Source: Chaetoderma sp. LZ-2023a (taxonomy: Eukaryota; Mollusca; Caudofoveata; Chaetodermatida; Chaetodermatidae). From it: a DNA stretch of 64,000 nucleotides. This document shows positions 22,746 to 34,937 of this stretch, piece after piece (position 1 is the stretch's first letter; each line of letters starts with the position of its first letter). Location: positions 17,387,924 through 17,451,923 of the forward strand of contig CM067372.1 in NCBI GenBank assembly GCA_034401795.1. Reading direction: 5' to 3'. Position numbers and translations under genes: made by a program. Under the pieces are notes generated by a model, which was not told the origin of the DNA, made no database searches, and worked only from the letters and a program-made list of their open reading frames with translations.

Positions 22746-22884
22746 AATTCAAGTAGAAGCTACATGTAATTTAGTGAATGAAAACAAAGTCTGCATGGAA
22801 ACAAACATGGTCAGCAAACTATATAATATATAGATTTACTGACAAACTGATGCAAAAATAATACATGTAGGCTTCTCCCTATCC

Positions 22885-23655
22885 CGATAGGCAGCCACCA
22901 ACCTATCCCTGAAGCTTAGAAGTGAAGCTATCAACCTATCCCTGAAGCTTAGAAGTGAACCTATCAACCTGTCCCTGAAGCACGAGTAGGTGGTAGCTCA
23001 GGCTGTAACGAGCAGCGCTGTGAAACCGGTGACCCCGGGATCGCGTCTCCGTTCGGCCAACTGATGATCACTGGAAACATAGGCAATCTCCACTTCTCGT
23101 TGCCTCTCTCCACCCAGGAGTAAAAAGCTGGGAAAGTTCCCAAAAATAGACTGAAATAAAACCAGCCTAGATATGGCGTGAATGGGACCTGGAATCAGGC
23201 TCGATAGATGCTAATCAAACCAATAACTTCTCTTTGTCCCTGAAGCTTAGAAGTGAAGCTATCAACCTAGCCCTGAAGCATAGAAGTGAAGCTATCAACC
23301 TATCCCAGAAGCTTAGAAGTGAACCTATCAACCAGTCCTTGAAACTTAGAAGTCAACCTATCAATGAAGCTTAGAAGTGAAGCTATCAACCTGCCCTGAA
23401 GCTTACAAGTGACGCAATCAACCTATCCCTGAAGCTTAGAAGGGAAGCTATCACCTATACCTGAAGATTAGAAGTGAAGCTATCAACCTGCCCTGAAGCT
23501 TAGAAGTGAAGCTGTCAACCTATCCCTGAAGCTTAGAAGTGAAACTGTCAACCTATCCCTGAAGCTTAGAAGTGAAGCTGTCAACCTATCCCTGAAGCTT
23601 AGAAGTGAAGCTGTCAACCTATCCCTGAAGCTTAGAAATGAAGCTATCGATTGGA
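22885..23655. repeat. 33-bp minisatellite interrupted by a SINE
   Basis: Units CCTATCCCTGAAGCTTAGAA then GTGAAGCTATCAA, regular at 23500-23650 and more degenerate to the left. A 254-bp SINE-like insert (22981-23234) splits the array and is flanked by TGTCCCTGAAG, a word from the array. Confidence 0.9.
22981..23234 (+). mobile_element. tRNA-derived SINE
   Basis: The insert has a tRNA-like head: GGTGGTAGCTCAGGCTGTAA fits an A box and GGGATCGCGTCTCCGTTCGG a degenerate B box. A 3' body of about 170 bp ends in an AT-rich tail. The 11-bp TGTCCCTGAAG occurs at 22970-22980 and 23235-23245 as target duplication. The family was not identified. Confidence 0.75.
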
Positions 23656-24188
23656 GACCAAAAATTCTGCACTCATGCATTAAAGGATGACAAACGAAAA
23701 CTAGATTTTAATAAAAAATAAACCAAAATATAAGTTTTTAGCATATTTTACGAATTAAGACCGATGACGTCACATGCAGTAATTAATTTTATTTCAATTA
23801 AATTATAGAAAAGCATCATTTGGCTCCCATTGACCCGTCTCTGTACCTCGAGTTCCACTTTAACCATTTAACACTCAAACCGGCCAAAACGGCTTCTGCA
23901 GTGGTCCTGACAAATGTCCATTTGTGCAGCAAGAGAAAACGATTTTTGAGAATTTATCACTGGAATGATTGGATCGGCTATCGAGCCAGTCATTCCAGTG
24001 ATACATTTTCAAAACTAATCTTCTCTTGGTCTGCAAACGGACATTTTCAATGAGAAAATTGAAATTTCCTTGAAAATATTTAAGAGTTAAAGTTGCCAAT
24101 ATGGTGCAAGTGGTAGCCTGCAGGAGACTGTACAGTACAGCTGTGTGGATGCCAGAGAATCACTATAATACATGTTACTATAATTTAC
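23656..24188. other. intron with a palindromic-family copy
   Basis: Unique AT-rich sequence, then the repeat copy at 23864-24092, then about 90 bp up to the exon at 24189. TGACGTCA occurs near 23765. Confidence 0.5.
23864..24092. repeat. palindromic repeat family P1, well-preserved copy
   Basis: Left end CATTTAACACTCAAACCGGC, arms AAATGTCCATTTGTGCAGC and GGTCTGCAAACGGACATTTT, inner arms ATTTATCACTGGAATGATTG and GAGCCAGTCATTCCAGTGAT. Nearly full length. Confidence 0.85.
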
Positions 24189-24264
24189 CTGTTTTGTTGT
24201 AATAGGTGAGACTGTGCCTGGTGGATCCACAAAGGTAAAAGGGCGCAATGTTACTTGTCGTCTC
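24189..24264 (-). CDS. CENPU: CENP-U-like protein, most upstream exon found
   Basis: 76-nt exon between acceptor GCATGTGTTTCAG and donor AAACAG|GTAAAT. The first G completes a codon begun in an exon not found. Twenty-five codons follow and end in phase 0, matching the phase-0 start of the long exon at 20627. Product RRQVTLRPFTFVDPPGTVSP then ITTKQ. It has no domain of its own; support is the pair of good splice sites, phase and position. The initiator exon or exons must lie at higher coordinates, possibly beyond the retroelement block or outside the window. Confidence 0.55.
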
Positions 24265-24335
24265 CTGAAACACATGCAAGAAGTACATTTATCCACACAC
24301 ATCTTGAAAAAAATGGAAGGGATATTGTAATCACC

Positions 24336-24372
<37 letters not shown>

Positions 24373-24861
24373 AACATGTCCATCTGCTCAGCTATCTCTT
24401 CCGAAAGAGTTTGGTGGAATTCACTCAACACAGTCTAATGGAAGGTTTATAAATAAATGTTCAAGTATAAGCATGGCTGAGATATCTTGTCCTCATGACC
24501 GGCCGGGGCAACTTAAGAGTTCTGGCTCCCAAAGCTATTATGTTAGCGATATCGTTACATCATACTAAAGCAATGGGTGTAACGATATCGCTAGCTAACG
24601 ATAGCTTCGGGAACATGGGCCCTGATTCTTAATAGGGCTAATGTTCTCTGTGAGCTATAGTCTCCAGGATTGTCACGCTTGATTTCACACGATTATGGTG
24701 GTCACAATTAATATCATTTTATGTAAAAACACTGATATATTATAACATATAGAATTTTCGATAGCTGACTGATACCTCCAAAACAAGACCACACTCACAT
24801 GCCACCGATGATTACCGTGCCAGACCCGGGTGCGTAATCCTTAACTCTTCGTGTGTCAACT
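24265..24861. other. intron with microsatellite and hairpin repeat
   Basis: Contains (CTGT)n at 24337-24372 and an inverted repeat at about 24530-24618 with arms TGTTAGCGATATCGTTACA and TGTAACGATATCGCTAGCTA, flanked by CCCAAAGCTATTA and GATAGCTTCGGGAACATGGG. Confidence 0.65.
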
Positions 24862-25035
24862 TAACCCTTCAATGACAAAACCAGGCGAAACGAGCAGGCC
24901 AAGAGAATGCTATTTTTGAACATGTGCAACTGGAATGACTGGCTCTGTAACCGAGCCAGTCATTCCATTGGCACACTTTCAAAAATAGCATTCTTTTGGT
25001 ATCCAAATGGACACTGACCTAGCAAAAAGGAATTT
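24862..25035. repeat. palindromic repeat family P1, copy
   Basis: Starts TTAACCCTTCAATGACAAAA. Inner arms CAACTGGAATGACTGGCTCT and CCGAGCCAGTCATTCCATTG, then GCACACTTTCAAAAATAGCA. The left TTAACCC end resembles piggyBac-type TTAA-flanked termini. Confidence 0.8.
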
Positions 25036-25249
25036 ACAGAAAACTATTATTTCCATAAATTTCAGTGACAAGTTTACAAAATGATTCTTCTCTCAGTCAT
25101 AAATTTTCTTGAAAACTGATGTTCATAGAAGTGTTAATTGATATTAGTATTAGTTAATTGATATTGATATTGACACATAGTCAGAGTCGAAATCAACTAA
25201 ATAAGTCTCCCCTATGTGCCGTGACACGTAGTCAGAGCTGAAATCATGT

Positions 25250-25720
25250 GTCAGATGATGTCATTGTGGGACTGGGTGAAGACACCTTAGCAAAGAAAAA
25301 GACATTCAGTGTGTTACGTTTGCAGGTGACCTCAAGCTTGTGTTCAGTTCTGGGGATCTGGCATGGCTGCAAGCAAACAATAAAGAATTGAGACACATGT
25401 CTCCTCTGGTCCAGGATCCAGATGAGCGTCACAATTTCTATATTTGTTACTGGTGGCAAGATAGAATCCTTAGACAAAAATATACCCCACAGAGCGCAAA
25501 GCCAGACGATGAGCACCACATGGTCGAGCAAATAGTCCTGCCTGTTGAGTACCATTATACGCTCCCAGTTGTGCTCCTCATTTTGGACGAAAGAAGACCC
25601 CAGCCATTGTCACACAATTTTTACTGGAGAAATATCCACTTGGATGTGACAAGATGCTCTTGATCTTGTCACACATGCCAACTTGTTGGCAAACCAAAGT
25701 AATCTATTACTGTTCTACAT
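25250..25720 (+). mobile_element. Ty3/Gypsy integrase fragment (fossil)
   Basis: A plus-strand frame carries residues typical of the pre-integrase H2C2 zinc-binding region. MVEQIVLPVEYHYTLPVVL is the usual LVVP..YR..VL block, FYWRNIHLDV is the FYWP.I..DV block, and CHTCQLVGKPK follows. No LTRs, RT or protease were recognised nearby. It is a broken partial remnant, probably old. The identification rests on recalled family patterns. Confidence 0.7.
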
Positions 25721-26009
25721 TCGAGACAATGTTGGTATTAACCACCACCCCACCCCAGAATGACCATAACTTGATTGGTTATGTGTTAGATTTATGCATG
25801 ATGTCATATGATTGATGGACAGATTGGATTCATCGATTGTAAACATTTATTGTTGATATGTTCATATTACATACATTGCTTACTAGATAATACTTATTCT
25901 GTTGAATATTTTCAAGGCAGCAATGGCTTTCAGTCAAATTAAGTTCAAAATATTCAACTGTTTTCCTGTAGAATAGCATTGAAATTGGGATATGGGGAAT
26001 TCATCGAGG
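25721..26009. other. spacer with paired TTTGACTGGAA-type motifs
   Basis: At 25903-25962 CTGTTGAATATTTT is followed by its partner CAGTCAAATTAAGTTCAAAA and TATTCAACTG, an inverted pair with a short loop. Confidence 0.6.
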
Positions 26010-29000
26010 AATGAAGCTACCATTACATTAGTTGCCCTAAGAACCTTCAGATTTGGAAAGCCCTACCGGCTCCTGGAACCGGGTGCCCGGTTCCCAACAA
26101 ACAAGTACCCGCCATCAAGAGCCGCCATATTGTTTGCATAGTTACCAAACAAGAGACAACTCATGGCTTGCCTCTGTGGGGCTGGGAGGCAGGGTCCGTA
26201 TTCCGTAATGTAATGGTAAGTATTGTTAGATCTCGGAGAAAGGGAAATTGAAATTTTCTTCATTCTCCTTCGAGCAATCACCATTACATTACTTATTGAT
26301 AACACCAGATTTAGTCAGTAACCTGGTGGGAGGGGCAAGCCATACAAAGCCTCTTTTGCCCCTAGAGAAAGATCTTAGACTTAAACTTGTCACACAGACA
26401 CCTAGAATGACCGACAAGTTTGGGACCGAATCACATTCGCATCACCGCTGCCCCCACCCCCTTTCTCCTAAAACGGGAAGCGAACTAACGAACATGTATC
26501 TCGCCTGAAACACAAGTGTACCAAGAGGGTTAACAGCTCTTGACACACATAAGCCTGGGAATGAGCATGAATATCTAAGATGAATGAACATGATATATAA
26601 ACATAATACAAAAAACAGTCAAACTTGAATTACCTCATGAATTTTGGATTCCAGACGTGACGCCACCAACCAACACACTTTCAACCAAACATGTCACATA
26701 CGGTTGAATTCCTCTTGCCTGACCATGTCTGTTCTAACTACTTTTGCTTTTCAAAGTTACCAAAAGGAGATGAACTGTGTGGGCACTAGACTATCATTTC
26801 AAAACAGCTAAAGCGAGTGGATTGGCTGAGTCCGACATGTCCCTCATATAGTAATCCGTGGAAGAGGACTCACAGTGCCATTGTGCAATGGCCATGAAGT
26901 CCTCTAATGGGACACCATTGAATAGGGTGGTCGAGGCGGCTATTCCTCTAACATCGTGAGCCCTAGCACATTACACCTGGTGCCCAGTCGCAATCTCGTG
27001 GGTAGTCTGAATGCATTCGACTACCCAACGAGAGATAGAATCTATGGATGCGGCGCCATATGGCTTCTTATGGCAGATGCACAGATGTCTATCATTTGAC
27101 CGTAGAGTCCAAGCACGGACTGGACACCAGGCACTGGCATCACGATCAAACCTAGTTAGTTTTGGTATAATGATCGGTTTGCCGGGATATTTCAGATTGA
27201 TTCTTTGACATAAATTCTGCTCTTGGCAGTAGTCACAGACCCTCTCTGGAGACAATAAATCGGTCCCTCTCTGCTGAAAGTGCATGGATCTCACTGTGCC
27301 TTCTAGCTGAGGAAGCTGCCAATAGAAAGACCGCCTTAGGAGTCAGATGCTTTAGACTAGCCAAATCCAAAGGTTCGAAAGGGTGCTTGCCTAGCACATT
27401 AAGAACCAAAGATAGACTCCAGGCTGGAATGACTACCAGTTGTCTCGGTCAGAGATTGCTCATTCCCTTCACCATCACGTTTAACTGGGCCACCTCTGGA
27501 ATATCCCTGTTGGCTAGACAAGGGATAACTGATGCCAAAGCTGACTTGTATCCAGCAATTGTGACAGGAGCTAGTCCTGTAAAGTACAGCTCACAGAGAA
27601 AGTCTGCTATTTGCTGAATAGTGGATTGAATGGGATCAATATCCTTTCCTTCACACCACTCTGCAAATTTGTTACCCTTGTGGTTATATGACTTAAAGGT
27701 TGGCCTCCTTCTCGTGGCTGCGATGAAACTTGCAGCCTGTTGAGAAAAGCCTTCAGCGTGGAACATTGTTTGATAACATCCACGCAGTCAATTTGAACAT
27801 CTCTGGCCACTCATGTAGGAAGCCACCCTTGGCCTGGGAGATTATGTTCGGAATCTCGGGCAGCTGCACTGGATTGTCCATCAGCAGATCCAGAAGATCA
27901 GTGAACCATGTCCTGCTGGGCCAATATGGCACTATTAGCTGGACCCAGCACGGCTCCTCCCTGATCTTCACCAAGACCTTCGGTAGAAGGATGGTGGGTG
28001 GGTATGTGTATGCGTGCATCCCTCCCCAGCTTATCACCAGAGCATCTGTATCGACGCCATTTGGATCTGGAATCGGCGAGACATAAGTCATGATTTGAGC
28101 ATTTTCCTTTGTGGCGAACAAGTTCACGTTCGGTTTGCCCCAATGCTCGAAGATCCTTCGTAGAACTGGAGGGTTGAGAGACCATTCTGTTGGCAGAATT
28201 CTCTGTCTGCAAGACAAAGGCATCCACCAGAATGTTCAATCGCCCAGGAATGTGAGCTGCTTTCAAAACAACTAAGTAATTCCTGCACCATTGAATCAAG
28301 TGCCACACCTTCATACACAGTGTGGGTGACTTGGTCCCTCCTTGGCGATTTATGTATGACACCACTGTCGAATTGTCCGACCGTATCAATATCATCTTGC
28401 CCCTGACTTCTGAAAGAAATTTCTCCAGTGCCAGTTCCACTGCCATCATTTCTAACACATTGATATGCAGTTGACTCTCTTGGAGAGGCCATGTGCCAGA
28501 AACCTAGTGTTCTCCCAGGCAGGACACCCCCCCCCCCCCCCCCTTCTAACTTGTCTGGCTCTCTTGGTACGGGAGTCCAGACAGTGCCAAAGCCACCCCA
28601 TATCCATCCCAGGACCACTGTCTGATGTCACACCTCTCCAAGCCTTGACAAAACGCATGAGCCTTCCACCCACTATAGGCACATTGATGCCTAATGCGGG
28701 TGTCTGGCTCGCGATACCCTCCCACCCCACCCCACCCACTCTTAACGAGAGAGAACCAATTTGGTCTTGGTTTGGACTGGTTTGACTGGCACCACTGTTC
28801 CTGTCGCACAGGCGTGGTACAGATGGATATGAAGGGAGCTACCATACCCTCAGGTATGATCCGCTCCCTTCTTTCCGCCCTTGGAGGACTTCCCTTGCCC
28901 TTACCGCCTCTCAGGCGATCAAAGCCACCACTAGGGTGGGCAGGGGCCTCCACAACCTTCCTCACCTTCCTAGCTGGCTTGGCTTTCACCTGGCTCTTAT

Positions 29001-31786
29001 GCTTCTCTCTGCTTCTTGGAGGAAAGTTGAGCAGCTAGCGGTTTCGCTACAGCCCCTAGTGCATGCGCCTGATGCACTAGCTTGAGCTGTAGGTTCCTCG
29101 CTAACCGACTTTGCGCAATGTTGGCCATGTCATCTAGGATGGCCCGCACTTGGCCACCGAAGATGCTAGGGCCGTTTAGGTGTACAGGGTCCAAGCAAAT
29201 GCTCCCTGACAGCCGACGCCTCCTAGACTTGGTCACACGGGCCTGCACCCTGGCCAGTGCGTCCATCAACAGCACAAGGCCGTCATTGATGGATGAAAGC
29301 GCAGGTGGCACAGGGTGGCCTGCCCCAGCTTCAACCCACACCGAATGAAGCAAGCGATAGGAGTGATTTACAGCGTTCATAGCTGCCCTCATCCTCTCAT
29401 CGCAGAGGGACAGGACTTCATCGCAGTGTGCCTGGCTCTAGTCCACAAGTGCCTGAGCGGGGCCACCCGCTCCTGTACTTTGGATGCCAAGAACCCAATG
29501 GTTATCCTCAGTGACCATTGGTACCACACCATAACGCTCATACTATACGACACCTTGCCCACATCTCCCTAGAGGCCACAGGGAGCTGGCTCTTCGTTGT
29601 GAGCTGATTGGCATAAATAGCCTCCAGCAACTCCTTGAACTTGGGATCCAGCCCAATGGACTGGATCCGAGCCGCAGGCAAGACCCCGTCTGTATGGATG
29701 CAACCGACGGATGGGGCATGTCTTCCTCAGCTGTGGCCGAGACCACGGACGGGTCCACCGTGGCTAGCCAAGCCAGAGCATCGGACCAGTCCACTTCTGA
29801 GGAAGACACCCCGTAAAAACATCACCCATTGATGTGTTCACGGGTCTACCAGCAAGGAGCCACTGCTGGATAGCCAACACTACCAGTACCATGCGGTTCC
29901 GCCGCCACCCCATGAAACAGGCTGCACCATGGAGCAGGCCCGCACTGAAAACCGTGCGGACCCGTGGCGGTTACGGAACCGTGGCCATACACATAACAAC
30001 GTACCGTTGGCACCCCATGTGTGGCCGCTGGACCAGGTGAGATAGGTGTATACCACACCTGGCCAGCAACACCCCTCACTGTGTCGGTTGGTGGCAAACC
30101 AACCAGCACTGGATGGGTGCCCAGTACCGGTGTGGTCTCAACTACGGGCGGAGCGGCTGCCATGGCTTGCGTCAAACCAGACAAATGGATGGAATCGAAC
30201 TCCATATGCTCGACCTGCGGTATCTCAGGCCGCAACCTCTCCTCTTTGGCCTCCTCAAAGCAGTACCTGCCACGCCACGCCAGAGCCCGATGGGACCACC
30301 AGGGAGCCATACAAGATGCCCCCACCACCCCTAGTAGCCAGTCCAGAACGCTGTCCAAGGTCCATACCAGACACGGAGAGGTTGCGCCACAGTCTTTGGT
30401 ATCAAAGATGACACCAATGTGGGTAGGATGCTATGCAAGAAGCCCTTGCATAGCGGGATCAAACCACACCAGGGGTGCCATCTCTGAACCCTCCAACTGC
30501 AGACGAGGAGCACCCCCAGGCCGAAACAGACACTCCTCGATTTCTTTTCGAGCTGCCTGACCCCGCATCAGACCCCGCCAAGTCCTTCTCGGCAAGGAAC
30601 TCGACCACCAATCAACGGGCCACACTGCACAGACATTACAACGATCATCAACATTACACCTTGAACATCAATAACAGACATGGTCCTTAAACATTAGTTT
30701 CACAAATTTGTAGCACTCTGGGCATGATGGCGAGGTAGGCTTGGCCTGAAAACAAGGCCTCAATAAGCACGCGGAATGAAACAGAAACGGAAGGCAGATA
30801 AATAATTTTCAAATAGTTTGACAATAAATTATAAGATAAACCCTCCCACACCCACAACGTTACAACCAAGATCGCGTAAGCTGGCAACAAGAACAAGAGC
30901 GGGCCAATAATACACCCATAAAATGATCCTGCAGGATGTATAAAATGGAACCAGGAGCCGTATCGGAAACATTCGCGGTATATTTAAGAATTAATTCCAA
31001 AATTATACTACACAAATGAATGAACGATATGAGAAGGAACAACATAATGAATTAACACTACTGCTGTAGAACACGGTAAAGCCGCAGCACACACATCTTA
31101 ATCAAGAATTTTGAAATCAACGATCAATGCAAACAGATCGGGATTACACACAAAACTTGACATAATTTAAGTTTCTGGTACAAAAGTGCACGCAGCTACC
31201 AAGAATAAGATGCGCGAATTAATGAAACATTTCCTTCACTAAATAATCCGAGCAGTAAAAGTGGTGTGATGTCACCCGTTCGAATGACGTAAGCCGATTC
31301 TATTGTTAAAAAACCGTAGATAAATGCCTAATATTTCATATTACTGCCCGATCGCATATAGGATTTAAAGGAGGCGATCTACCTGGCATATTTTGTTGTA
31401 ACCACACGTCCAAGTTCCGGGGTTCAGACAATGGGACATGCAGCACACATGAAATTGCAGAGACATAAGTCTCCATAAAACTAGATATAATCTGAAAGAA
31501 TACGACCTGAGGTTTGGTGGCGCTTTCCATATTAATCCAGTTAATCCAGAGGAAGACACAGGCACAAAAGCACAGAAAAAACACACAGAAAACTCTAGAA
31601 TTTCTCCCTTAGCAAAAAGCGTGTTACTCTTGTTGCTATGCAAACAAGAATGGCGGCTCTTGATGGCGGGTACCCGTTTGTTGGGAACCAGGTACCCGGT
31701 TCCAGGAGCCGGTAGAGCTTTCCAAATCTGAAAATTCTTAGGGCACAGCATCAACTGAGCTGTTTATCAATAAGTAATGTAATGGT
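26010..31786 (-). mobile_element. DIRS-type retroelement (fossil, broken)
   Basis: About 5.8 kb. Inverted terminal repeats are visible: ACCGGCTCCTGGAACCGGG at about 26064 is the complement of CCCGGTTCCAGGAGCCGGT near 31697. An internal complementary region with ATGTAATGGTAAGTATTG and CACCATTACATTACTTATTG lies at about 26200-26300. Parts on the minus strand, 5' to 3', are: leader (31786-30680), gag-like region (about 30625-29000), RNase H and adjacent domain (about 28460-27900), and tyrosine recombinase (about 27810-26790). I did not recognise a reverse transcriptase. The element is clearly broken, with many interruptions, and is older than the copy at 34810. Confidence 0.85.
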
Positions 31787-33924
31787 AAGTAGAAGAATGG
31801 GTTAATCCTTACACCAACAAATCCCTGAAAAAGTATATTATTTACGCGATCGTATTCTGTTGAATATTTTGAAATTAATCTGACATTTTGGGGACGGGGC
31901 CGACAAGAACTCTAAACCCGAAACTTCACTTGAGGCCGGACCCGGACAAAAACTTGGGTCCGGACCCATAAATGGGGTCGGGAAACTAACCCGACCAAGA
32001 TCCAGACCAGGGGTTGGGAAAATACCCGGGTCTGGAAGTCAAGCCGGGGAGGCAGCAGATACAATATACGAAGACGAGACTGGCTTTGTTGAAGACATTG
32101 GATACAATAAGACATGAACCACTCTAGTCGGGAAATCCTTTGGATTCATTAGAACAGCCGTAGAAGTACAAAGTGGCGACAAACATGACCGACTTATAAC
32201 GCGCTTGGGCCTGAAAGGTTAAACCAAACTCGGGCCACATGGGCGCAGGTTGCGGAATGATGAGAGTAGCGGTAACTTGTGGATCTGCTGGACCTGGACA
32301 TGGCTCAACTGGCTTTAGAACTGGAGACGAATGAGGCGAAAACAGAGTCTTGGTACTCTTGTTTTCCTGATCTTGTGGCGCTCCTAAAACACTGTATATC
32401 TGTAAGAGTTAATTTATTAGATTTTAATGAACGAGCGTTTTCTGGGGGCAGCAGATTCTAAGGCTACACTTTCAACCATGTTAACTAATGATGCATCAGA
32501 ATCTGACTGACTTGAGATAATCTTATTAATCCTGACATCAATAGAAGTCTATTTTATTACCCTGTTTTTGAAGGCATTTCATAGATTGTACAATTCTCTC
32601 AAGAATGGCTGAATCAGCCATGGTCTCAGGTTTAGCCTCTATTTTAGTCTGAGACCTCAATAGGAGAAAGATTCCCAGATCGTGATTGAAAAAGCCAGTC
32701 TAACAGACTGGGGCCATGACTTGCATCTCAAACATGATGAATCGTAAGTACAAGAGGTACATTTGAAGCACATATGGCCTGCATGCTCTGTTTGATGAAG
32801 TGTCGGCAACTACCTGGCGGCCATCTAGCTGAATGGCTCTTATTTTTCTATTTTTCCGTGGCTTTAGATTTTTTCCAAATCTGAATCACTGCAGATTGAG
32901 CAAAAGCTCATTTGAAAGACGAGGTTAGACAAACGCTAACCCAAAGATAATTATTATTAATAGAGACCCTACCGATCTCAAATAAAGCTTTGATTTATTC
33001 ATAAATTCAAAGTACTATAGATTTCTGAGAGAGTATGATGTCATGAGATATTACAAAGTCATGCTCACTTACACCAAGCATGACAACTTGGTAGCTTATA
33101 CCTGCTACCAAATAATAATAAGAAAGGAGCAGAGTGGACATAACATAGTCCAATAAACACTAAGCGTTAACACCAAAACTGCTAATGCGCATACCACAAA
33201 ATTAGAAATGATCATTAAAATCACTAACTAAGTCACAGAACCAACAAACCACTCATCTTTGGAGGTTTCTGGGTTTATCTGGCATAATTGTTGTTTAATC
33301 AAGAGCACCAGCAGAACTTTTAGACAGTAAACGCAAAAGTTATTCAACTTTTAAGGCTTGTAAAAATTTTTTCTCACTTTCCACTTCAAGAGTAGGAAAA
33401 TGAATGAAGTCTTGGTTGCTATCAACAAGGTCATGTGATAGCTATCAGCCAATGAGGTTGTCATTGTGCTTAATGACCTATTCATTGGCATTGGGTATTG
33501 GACTAACCCTCATCATGCCTCATTCTGAGATATAGCATTCAAGCGAATTACTATGGATCTCATCATTTGAGAGAGTATGGAGATACCTGAAGAAGCCTTC
33601 AGTCACTCTATAACTAGAATACCCATCAAACGTTGGCTGTAAAAAATTCATCCAACTATGCTTCCCTTCAAAGATGGAAAGAGCAATAGTAATGTAAGGA
33701 GGTAGGTTGTAATGTAGTAACAACTGACTGTAACTTAGTTACATTTTTCATGTAGCTGAAGTAACTTGTAACTGAAGAATTTTTTTAGTTACAGTAACTG
33801 AAATGTAACCAGTCATAGCTACTGTTATACACATGACACTTCAATATCCCAATTTCAATGTAATCATTCAGGTAAGCTGTTGAATATATTGATGCTAATT
33901 TTATTGGACGATATTGATGCAAGG
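31787..33924. other. unassigned sequence
   Basis: No gene was recognised. It contains a TTTGACTGGAA-type motif at 31857-31890, GGACCCGGA/GGGTCCGGA-rich stretches (31920-32050) and low-complexity GTAACTTGTAACTGAA runs near 33720-33830. Short open frames here lack family features. Confidence 0.4.
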
Positions 33925-34097
33925 GGAACAACTTTATTTCCACGTGTCAGTGATATTTATTTTAGAAATTCTCCATTGGAATGACTGGCTTGATTATTGG
34001 TGCAGTCATCCCAGTGGTAAATTTTCAAATATAAATCTTGTAGCCTACAAAATATAGATTTCTTGACAAATCTTGCCCATTAAAGGGTTAACCCACT
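33925..34097. repeat. palindromic repeat family P1, copy with TTAA end
   Basis: Inner arms CTCCATTGGAATGACTGGCT and GTGCAGTCATCCCAGTGGTA. The right end reads CATTAAAGGGTTAACCC, the mirror of TTAACCCTTTAATG seen at 16613. Confidence 0.8.
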
Positions 34098-34410
34098 CTA
34101 TATCTGTATATGTGATATTTTAGCAATGATAATCTGAATGTTATTGCTACACATGGTGTAAGATGGACTATTAAGAATGCCACTTGACATCCAAATACAT
34201 TGTAATATGATACGATTTTGGGCTGAGTTAGTAAACGGAGGTTATGGGAAATTCTCGTCAATCAGGCCTGTGCTGTTATGGTAACCTGTTGAAGACGTTC
34301 TCCATGAGGATGCCGTAATTTATTTTAGGGGACGTGAAGTGGGTTAGCGCAATCTGTCGATTTTAGTATGGACATCAATGAGCTTCCTAAGTTTTAGGTT
34401 ACCATATGTC
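34098..34410. other. left flank of hAT-like element
   Basis: Unique sequence with no supported gene. Its last eight bases, CATATGTC (34403-34410), are the left target duplication. Confidence 0.5.
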
Positions 34411-34850
34411 CAGTGACGTAGCCAGGTTTTCACGTCAGGGGGAGCGAGGTGTAAAAAGGCGCCACCCCACTTGAGCGAAGACTAAAAAGGTGCCACACCG
34501 CATACCAATTAGGCGTAGGAATCTGCTTAAAGTTTTTAATAAAGAGAAAATAGCATCCCAGCGTCGCCAATTATTTTATTCTACTAAGAAAGTAGCGTGT
34601 ATTCTACTATTCTTTGTCTTGATGTAGCGTAATTAAAACAAAGTCTCAACATAGCGATGAACAAGCATGACAAGAAGACATTAACAACGTTGTACATTCA
34701 AATAGTTCTAATTTTCAATGTAGATTAACTTGCTAAAGGTGGCTTGGGAGTTGGGACGTCCAGAAACTTGTATGTGTTACGGACATGATTTAGGCGCTAC
34801 ATTTGGGAAAATAAACGAAATCAAGGATTTCTTTTTTCACGAGAGAGTTG

Positions 34851-34937
34851 ATACTTACCTCCCTAATACTTTTGATATTGCTAAATATTGGCTTTCACTC
34901 AATAAACACTCAGATTAAAACAGTTAGGTGCCCCTAC
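34851..34937. repeat. DIRS left inverted terminal repeat
   Basis: Begins ATACTTACCTCCCTAATACT and ends GTTAGGTGCCCCTAC. It is the exact complement of 40741-40827. The 34810-34850 tip differs from the opposite tip, as usual in DIRS elements. Confidence 0.95.

Noticed and set aside
22330-22769. PHIHPSILLGASPVS-type and RSMDGWMCGL-type repeat proteins
   Set aside because: These are products of the 45-bp minisatellite, open on both strands because 45 is divisible by three.
22981-23070. Functional tRNA gene
   Set aside because: The A and B box-like words cannot form a full cloverleaf, and the unit is a 254-bp insert with target duplication, so a SINE is the better reading.
26630-26690. Possible CENP-U-like exon ending TGGAATCCAAAATTCATGAG|GTAATT
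   Set aside because: The phase would fit the exon at 24264, but no convincing acceptor exists and the position is inside the DIRS fossil 26010-31786.
28525-28800. Pro-rich plus-strand frames over C-runs
   Set aside because: These are antisense shadows of the DIRS fossil and homopolymer tracts.
32279-32461. 60-codon plus-strand frame MDLLDLDMAQLALELE
   Set aside because: Short, no domain and no splice context; consistent with chance.
33027-33045. CTGAGAGAGTATG matching the minisatellite unit at 1-1930
   Set aside because: A 13-base match with no extension on either side; chance similarity.
33070-33115. 29-nt candidate exon before GTAAGTGAGC
   Set aside because: Splice-like ends are present, but the segment is itself an inverted repeat (ACCAAG/CTTGGT) and cannot be linked in phase to any exon.
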